From positions 1-18,735 of the forward strand of contig DKFA01000051.1 of assembly GCA_002452695.1 (NCBI GenBank): DNA of 18,735 bases, read 5' to 3'. The position numbers and the translations under genes are program-made. This DNA is from Dehalococcoidia bacterium UBA6808 (GTDB lineage Bacteria; Chloroflexota; Dehalococcoidia; GIF9; UBA5629). Below, in pieces: positions 14,276 to 18,735 of the stretch. How positions within the stretch are numbered: the first letter of the stretch is position 1; every line of letters begins with the position of its first letter. The notes under the pieces are model-generated. The model saw only the letters and a list, made by a program, of their open reading frames with translations, was not told where the DNA came from and searched no databases.

Positions 14276-15091
14276 GTGAAAAAAATCGGCATATTGTTTC
14301 ATCCCAAGGTGGATAAATCCGAGGACTTTGCCCATAAAATCGAGGAATTTCTGAGGGGTAAAGGCGTGGCGTGCTGGCTGCATTCATCCTGGGATGAGTC
14401 GGGCGCGCAGCGCCAGCTCGACCAGACTGACCTGATGGTCAGCGTGGGCGGAGACGGCACCATACTGCGCGTCAGCAGGATCGTCTATCCCCGCCAGATA
14501 CCCATTGTGGGAGTGAACTTCGGCAACCTGGGCTTCATGGCCGAGCTGGAGGCCGGGGACGCTCTGGAGCAGCTAATGCAGATCATCGAGGGCAAGGGCT
14601 GGATGGACGAGCGCAGTATGCTCGATGTGACCTTGAGCTCCAGCAAGCGTTTCCATGCGCTCAACGACGTGGTCGTGGGCCGCGGGCGCAACCTGCGCCT
14701 GATCAACGTTGAGGTCAGCATCGACGGCGACGCCTTCACCACCTATCGGGCCGATGCGGTTATAGTCTCCACGCCGACGGGCAGCACGGGTTACCTGCTG
14801 GCGGCCAACGGGCCGATTATTTATCCTGAATCGAAGGACATGGTCATCAAGGCAGTCTGCCCGCACATGAACATGGATAAGGCGCTGGTGGTGGCTGCAG
14901 AGTCCAGGATCAGGCTGGCAGTCATGACCAAGCACGAGGCGATCGTCAGCATGGACGGCCAGGTGGAGGAAGTCTTGAGGGACGGCGACGAGGTCACGGT
15001 GTCGCTCAGTCCCTACGTTACCAGGTTCGTGCGGCTGAGGCCGCGCAGCATGTTCTACTCAACGCTGGTAACGAAATTAAACTTGATATAA
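14276..15091 (+). CDS. nadK: NAD kinase (NadK)
   Basis: NadK phosphorylates NAD to NADP with ATP or polyphosphate in the cytoplasm. The 271-residue protein has the catalytic GGDGT motif (58-62 in SVGGDGTILRV), VNFGNLGFMAEL, and the glycine-rich TPTGSTGYLLAANGP, which corresponds to the GSTAYxxSAGGP motif. I start it at GTG 14276, giving MKKIGILFHP, the family's usual opening. A TTG at 14258 would add six hydrophobic residues and lies upstream of the likely transcription start. It is the first gene of a three-gene plus-strand unit with the GNAT and Nudix genes and has its own promoter after the repeat. Confidence 0.95.
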   Translation: MKKIGILFHPKVDKSEDFAHKIEEFLRGKGVACWLHSSWDESGAQRQLDQTDLMVSVGGDGTILRVSRIVYPRQIPIVGVNFGNLGFMAELEAGDALEQLMQIIEGKGWMDERSMLDVTLSSSKRFHALNDVVVGRGRNLRLINVEVSIDGDAFTTYRADAVIVSTPTGSTGYLLAANGPIIYPESKDMVIKAVCPHMNMDKALVVAAESRIRLAVMTKHEAIVSMDGQVEEVLRDGDEVTVSLSPYVTRFVRLRPRSMFYSTLVTKLNLI

Positions 15092-15120
15092 TAAGTAACC
15101 TGGTCGTCCTCGGGGTGATC

Positions 15121-15126
15121 AAGGAG
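15121..15126 (+). promoter_or_regulatory. Ribosome binding site of the GNAT gene
   Basis: AAGGAG ends one base before ATG 15128, too close for normal initiation. TTG 15134 in the same frame is seven bases away, so the site favours the TTG. TTG starts are frequent in this window. Confidence 0.6.
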
Positions 15127-15133
15127 AATGAGA

Positions 15134-15601
15134 TTGAAAGTAGAAAAAGCTAAAATAGACGACGTCAAATCCATGCACAAACTGGTCAACCAATTCGCGC
15201 AGAAGGGCGAAATGCTGCCGCGCGCTCTGAGCGAGATGTACGAGAACCTGAGGGACTATTTTGTGATCCGCAACCGCGCCGGGCGTGTGACGGCCTGCGT
15301 GGCCCTGCATATAAGCTGGTCCGATCTGGCTGAGGTCAAGGCGCTGGCAGTGGACAAGCAGAAGCAGAAAAAAGGTATGGGATCTGCGCTGGTCGTGGCC
15401 TGCATCAAAGAGGCGGAGAAGCTGGGAATCCCGCGCATTTTTTGCCTCACTTATAAGCCGGGCTTCTTTAAGAAAATGGGGTTCAAAGAGGTGGACAAAA
15501 TGGAGCTGCCGCGTAAGATATGGGCTGAGTGCTTCAACTGTCCCAAGTTCCCCGACTGCGACGAGGTGGCTCTGGTCTACGATGTGAAGGCGGCCGAATG
15601 A
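15134..15601 (+). CDS. GNAT N-acetyltransferase, short ArgA (N-acetylglutamate synthase)-like
   Basis: A 155-residue GNAT acyltransferase that moves an acetyl group from acetyl-CoA to an amine. KGEMLPRALSEMYENLRDYF is the stretch shared with short, stand-alone N-acetylglutamate synthases. VKALAVDKQKQKKGMGSALV is the acetyl-CoA pyrophosphate loop (Q/RxxGxG type). YKPGFFKKMGFKEV follows, as is usual for GNAT proteins. The C-terminal CFNCPKFPDCDE holds three closely spaced cysteines. If the ArgA assignment is right, it makes N-acetylglutamate for arginine synthesis, but no arg gene is nearby. The start is discussed under the ribosome site; ATG 15128 would add two residues. Its stop overlaps the Nudix start (ATGA). 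Confidence 0.82.
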   Translation: MKVEKAKIDDVKSMHKLVNQFAQKGEMLPRALSEMYENLRDYFVIRNRAGRVTACVALHISWSDLAEVKALAVDKQKQKKGMGSALVVACIKEAEKLGIPRIFCLTYKPGFFKKMGFKEVDKMELPRKIWAECFNCPKFPDCDEVALVYDVKAAE

Positions 15602-16131
15602 TGGAAGAGAAGCTGATCGAGAGCAAGACCGCCTTCCGGGGGCGTGCGGTCAGCCTGCGCATCGACCGCATCAGGAAAAAGTCCGGCGAGGAGACCACGC
15701 GGGAGATCGTCTGGCATGCCGATTGCATTGCAGCGGTCGCGCTGGACGGCCGGGGTAACGTTATCATGGAGAAGCAGTTCAGGCGTCCCACAGATAAGGT
15801 GCTGCTGGAGATACCCGCCGGCGGGATTGAGTACGAGGAAAAGCCGGAGGATGCCGTGAGAAGGGAACTGCAGGAGGAGATCGGCATGCTGCCGGGCAAG
15901 TTGACCAGGCTGGGCGGTTTTTACGCTGCGCCCGGCTACAGCACAGAATACCTGCACCTCTACCTGGCCGAGGACCTCACACCATCGAAGCTGACCGCCG
16001 AGGACACCGACGAGATCGAGATCGTCAGTGTGCCGCTGTGCGAGGTGAGAGACTTGATAGACAGCGGCCAAATCTGCGACGCCAAGAGCATCGCGGGGTT
16101 GCTGTGGGCGCTGGGCAGGTCAGGGCAATAA
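15598..16131 (+). CDS. Nudix hydrolase, ADP-ribose pyrophosphatase-like (NudF type)
   Basis: A 177-residue protein with a complete Nudix box: GGIEYEE, then KPEDAVRRELQEEIGM, fitting G-x5-E-x7-R-E-U-x-E-E-x-G-U. The upstream WHADCIAAVALD and EKQFRRPTDKVLLEIPAGG, and the downstream GGFYAAPGYSTEYLHLYLAE, are those of ADP-ribose pyrophosphatases, which split ADP-ribose into AMP and ribose 5-phosphate. The acids of the box bind the divalent metal. ATG 15598 shares ATGA with the upstream stop; a second ATG follows at once. Linkage to nadK suggests a role in recycling pyridine nucleotide breakdown products. The substrate assignment is by motif only. Confidence 0.88.
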   Translation: MMEEKLIESKTAFRGRAVSLRIDRIRKKSGEETTREIVWHADCIAAVALDGRGNVIMEKQFRRPTDKVLLEIPAGGIEYEEKPEDAVRRELQEEIGMLPGKLTRLGGFYAAPGYSTEYLHLYLAEDLTPSKLTAEDTDEIEIVSVPLCEVRDLIDSGQICDAKSIAGLLWALGRSGQ

Positions 16132-16149
16132 TAAACGGCGTAATTTGTG

Positions 16150-16653
16150 TTATGAAGTAAGAAAGCTTGAAAAAATAATGAATTTATCTTCTTCAGTATT
16201 TTTATTGTCATAAATTAGGATAGTATGTCCTCTATTCATGTATAGGGTTTGATTATTTTTCTGCAAGGCAAGGCATATATGTAGTGCTATAGTGCACCAT
16301 GTTGATCCTATGTCTTGAGCTTTTGAATTTGTCGTTTTGACTTGTTCGTATTTTTGCTTGTCGATTGCGGCATAGACCACTTTATGCTTTCTATCGTTGA
16401 GCCAAGTAAAAAATAGTAGTGATCAACTTTGATCTTGTATCACCATCTATCGTGCGCCAAGGCCCGTTATCTGCATAGAAATCACGAGTATGTATTTCTA
16501 AAAGGCTATGGCCAATAAAATTGATAGAGATTTCAACAAATCAGCCCAATCTTTTTTAGTGATATGCATTCTTGTTGAATCCACCAATATCCCTGCCATT
16601 ACCGCAAAGGGTTCATTCCCAGTTCAACTTTCGTCAAGATAACAAAATTTCAT
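16150..16653 (-). pseudogene. Decayed DUF3800-family gene
   Basis: Read on the minus strand from ATG 16653, the sequence opens MKFCYLDES, hits TGA at 16626-16624 (GGA would give the expected Gly), and goes on in frame as TGNEPFAVMAGILVDSTRMH and KKDWADLLKSLS. A frameshift near 16515-16530 leads to LLEIHTRDFYADNGPWRTID and SKLITTIFY. A second one near 16403-16406 (an extra T) leads to WLNDRKHKVVYAAIDKQKYE, WCTIALHICLALQK and RGHTILIYDNKN, ending at 16150. The order DES, HTRDFYA, RKHKVVY and LIYDN is that of DUF3800 proteins as I know them. The C-terminus is also short. The region is AT-rich compared with the flanking genes. Three independent lesions make a real pseudogene likely. Confidence 0.75.
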
Positions 16654-16676
16654 CTACAACCACATAGTTTTATTAC

Positions 16677-17660
16677 TTAGAATAATTCGATCTGTGTGCC
16701 TGAAGCCGTGCCTTTCGTTTTATCTGCAGAGTACTCGGTCGTTTTATCCTCGCTGATTTTCTGAGCGGAAAGTTTTCCGGTATCTGAATCTGCATTGACG
16801 GCAATAGCGCCCTTTTGGATCAAGAGATGCAGGCCGGTCTTCAGGCCGGGAGCAGGCTCACGTACGAACAAGGTCCTGCCCTTACGAATTCCATCGATGG
16901 CGCCTGACCAGGTGCCGCCTTTTTCCTCGCAATCAGCGATATAAATCTGGTCGGCCAACCCGTAAATGATAGGATTTCTGGACATGGCGAGCTGAGGAGT
17001 CCAGCGTGCTTTAGGATGAAAAGTGCTCAATACCAGAACGTCGCCTTCCCAGATTTGCTGGTAATACTGCTTGATGCCCGAAGTAAAAGTGGTCACCCCC
17101 TGCGGCAGCACCACGATGCTTTTACCCTTGTACTTAAGGGCTGATTCCAGCGCATATTGATCGATACCGGCGGCGAAGCCGCTGACAACCAGTTTATTTT
17201 CCAGAATAGCTTTGTGCGTTATTTTCTCGGTGAAATCAAGTCCTTCCGGAGACGCTTTCCTTGATCCTACAACGGCAATGGAATCGAAGTTCAGCAGGTC
17301 CTTATTGCCTTTAAGATAGAGCACGGGCGGGGCATATTTCAGTTTAAGATGATTTTTAAGCTTGAAAGAATAATCCGGCGAATTCAGTGGCACGATATCG
17401 AATCCCTGTTCAATCAGGCTTTCGGCCAGGAAGGCGAGGTTGGGCACCTCAGCCTTGATCTCAGCCAGTTTGACATAATCTGCCTCTTCCAGACTAAAAC
17501 CTCTTTCCAAATCAGCCTTATCCAGGTTAAAAAAGTCCTCAAGGGACATCTGTTTTTCTTTGAGGACAGCCGCGATCAACCGGTTTATCTTTTCGGTGCG
17601 CCAGTTTCCGATATGAGCCAGACCCATCCAGTAGGGCAATTCATTTTCAGCTATTGTCAT
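16677..17660 (-). CDS. DprA/Smf-like DNA-processing protein
   Basis: A 327-residue protein with the DprA Rossmann fold in the middle: IAVVGSRKASPEG (128-140), VVSGFAAGIDQYALESALKY (158-177), IVVLPQGV and SRNPIIYGLADQIYIADCEE (227-246) followed by GGTWSGAIDGIRKGRTLFV. These align with VGSR, SGxAxGID, VLGxG and RNRIIAGL of DprA, which binds ssDNA and loads RecA. DprA belongs to the SLOG superfamily, also used in nucleotide signalling and defence. The N-terminal 110 residues resemble the helical part of DprA; the tail after 290 is low-complexity and charged. ATG 17660 has GGAG (17670-17667) six bases upstream; TTG 17675 would add five residues. It overlaps the upstream helicase gene by 14 bases. 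Confidence 0.85.
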   Translation of the reverse strand: MTIAENELPYWMGLAHIGNWRTEKINRLIAAVLKEKQMSLEDFFNLDKADLERGFSLEEADYVKLAEIKAEVPNLAFLAESLIEQGFDIVPLNSPDYSFKLKNHLKLKYAPPVLYLKGNKDLLNFDSIAVVGSRKASPEGLDFTEKITHKAILENKLVVSGFAAGIDQYALESALKYKGKSIVVLPQGVTTFTSGIKQYYQQIWEGDVLVLSTFHPKARWTPQLAMSRNPIIYGLADQIYIADCEEKGGTWSGAIDGIRKGRTLFVREPAPGLKTGLHLLIQKGAIAVNADSDTGKLSAQKISEDKTTEYSADKTKGTASGTQIELF

Positions 17661-18735
17661 CAAGATCTCCGCCAACTGTTTTCGCTATTACGAGGGGGGT
17701 AATTTTAGCAGCGCCGAGTTTCGTCAGCAAACGTCCGATTTCCTTAATTGTAGCGCCGCTATCGCATATGTCGTCAAATAACAGAATACTCTTGCCTTCC
17801 AGTTCTGTGGCATCCGCGTAACTGAAGGCATCGTGAACATTCTTTCTTTTTAGTGAAACTGGTTCAAATCGCTTCTGGGGCTCCGTTACTCTCGTTTTCA
17901 ACAGGCCTCTGGAAAAAGGAATAGATAAATTTCTGGCAAGCATTGATGCAAAATTCTCTACCAGCCTGCCGGATTCGGTAGGTGGAACAAACACCAGCAG
18001 GTCATAATTGGCGCCCTTCAGACATTTGTTAAATGCCTTGATCGTCATTTGAAGTAGAAAATAGGGGAAGTCGCCGCCTTTTTCATATTTGCATTTATGT
18101 ATTGCGGCACCCACGTTGGAGTTGCCGTAATACGCTGCAGCGATACCGTTTTGCAGATTGGACCCGCCGGCTACTTCGAGTACAGGCGGATTGTTTTCCC
18201 AGAAATCCTTGATTTTAGTCCGCCATTCCGGCGTCATTTTAACAATGTTATTGTAGCCCAGATCATTATCGCATTGGCCGCAATCGTGTTTGTGTGCATC
18301 TCCCAGGTAATCTGTCAGGAACTTCATTCTGCAGGCATCAGTTTCTGCGTATTCAACCATTTTGGCCAGTTCAGCGAGTTTAAAACTGCGCAGTTCTTCG
18401 AATTTAGAGGCATCGAAGGCGGGCGCTCCGAACTTGATCTCATACCTTCGGCTTTTACCAACGAATACTTCATTGATGATGCCCTGGTCGACCAGATCTG
18501 CAATAATAATATGGACTGGGGTCTGTTTCAGATTAGTGGCCTCAACGATTTGTCGCTCTCCCATCTGCCTGGTCTTTACTGCATCAATGACCCGCTGGTA
18601 ATGCTCGATTGGCGGTTTGCCGCCGTTGATGAAAGCTTCGGGTAGGTCGCGGTCCTCGGGATTATACAGGAGTATGATATTGGTTGGCTTCCCATCCCTG
18701 CCCGCGCGGCCGATTTCCTGGTAGTAATGGATGGG
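17647..18735 (-). CDS. RecQ-family helicase fused to a ComF-like phosphoribosyltransferase domain, 5' partial
   Basis: The frame is open to the window edge; 362 C-terminal residues are visible. The first are PIHYYQEIGRAGRDGKP, which is helicase motif VI of RecQ (YYQExGRAGRDG). The RecQ zinc region follows at about 135-158 (CRMKFLTDYLGD, then CGQCDND), with three of four ligands cysteine and the fourth an Asp. From about residue 240 comes a PRTase-type domain: YDLLVFVPPTESGR, FEPVSLKRKNVHDAFSY and the PRPP-loop signature ILLFDDICDSGATIKEIG (317-334). The QKRFEP/RKNVHDAF stretch resembles ComF. A winged-helix-like segment joins motif VI and the zinc region. The helicase core motifs I-V are outside the window. 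It is translated just ahead of the DprA-like gene, with which it overlaps. Confidence 0.85.
   Translation of the reverse strand, partial: PIHYYQEIGRAGRDGKPTNIILLYNPEDRDLPEAFINGGKPPIEHYQRVIDAVKTRQMGERQIVEATNLKQTPVHIIIADLVDQGIINEVFVGKSRRYEIKFGAPAFDASKFEELRSFKLAELAKMVEYAETDACRMKFLTDYLGDAHKHDCGQCDNDLGYNNIVKMTPEWRTKIKDFWENNPPVLEVAGGSNLQNGIAAAYYGNSNVGAAIHKCKYEKGGDFPYFLLQMTIKAFNKCLKGANYDLLVFVPPTESGRLVENFASMLARNLSIPFSRGLLKTRVTEPQKRFEPVSLKRKNVHDAFSYADATELEGKSILLFDDICDSGATIKEIGRLLTKLGAAKITPLVIAKTVGGDLDDNS

Noticed and set aside
16150..16380. Stand-alone 76-residue hypothetical gene on the minus strand
   Set aside because: It is the last part of the DUF3800 pseudogene; its start lies inside the conserved RKHKVVY segment.
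1..18735. tRNA, rRNA, CRISPR array or riboswitch
   Set aside because: Reading both strands of the non-coding gaps showed no cloverleaf, no regularly spaced repeats and no leader long enough for a known riboswitch.

Overview
The window (18.7 kb, mid GC) looks like the chromosome of an anaerobic bacterium, most plausibly a Dehalococcoidia-type Chloroflexota. The grounds are an 11-gene complex I operon (nuoABCDHIJKLMN) with no NuoE, NuoF or NuoG, heavy use of TTG and GTG start codons, and the general style of the housekeeping neighbours. No rRNA or other marker is present, so the taxonomy is an inference.

Layout. 1-1360: an accessory scrap yard with a VapBC-type toxin-antitoxin pair (the antitoxin is cut by the window edge), a frameshifted 5' stub of a type III-like restriction subunit, and a decayed IS630-family transposase. 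1361-1621: non-coding, with a short direct repeat and a palindrome. 1622-3731, minus strand: rsmD, coaD, a 2[4Fe-4S] ferredoxin and a SAM methyltransferase. 3732-3899: a divergent promoter region serving rsmD and nuo. 3900-14008, plus strand: the nuo operon, with a small DUF2007-like gene inserted between nuoK and nuoL. 14009-14275: a GC-rich hairpin, an AT-rich imperfect inverted repeat of MITE type, and a promoter placed so that nadK may be leaderless. 14276-16131, plus strand: nadK, an ArgA-like GNAT acetyltransferase and a Nudix (ADP-ribose pyrophosphatase-like) hydrolase. 16150-16653, minus strand: a DUF3800-family pseudogene carrying a nonsense codon and two frameshifts. 16677-18735, minus strand: a DprA-like gene behind the 3' part of a RecQ-family helicase fused to a ComF-like phosphoribosyltransferase domain.

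How it works together. The nuo operon encodes the membrane arm and the quinone module of complex I, without the NADH-oxidising module. Electrons must come from another donor, and the ferredoxin gene 1.3 kb away is a candidate. The proton-pathway acids and lysines are intact in NuoK, L, M and N, but NuoA lacks one of its two usual conserved membrane acids. NadK and the Nudix enzyme both belong to pyridine nucleotide metabolism.

The most intriguing unit is the RecQ-ComF fusion with DprA at the right end. It brings together an SF2 helicase, a ComFC-like PRTase and DprA, the same three functions used to process incoming DNA in transformable bacteria, or it may be part of a defence system.
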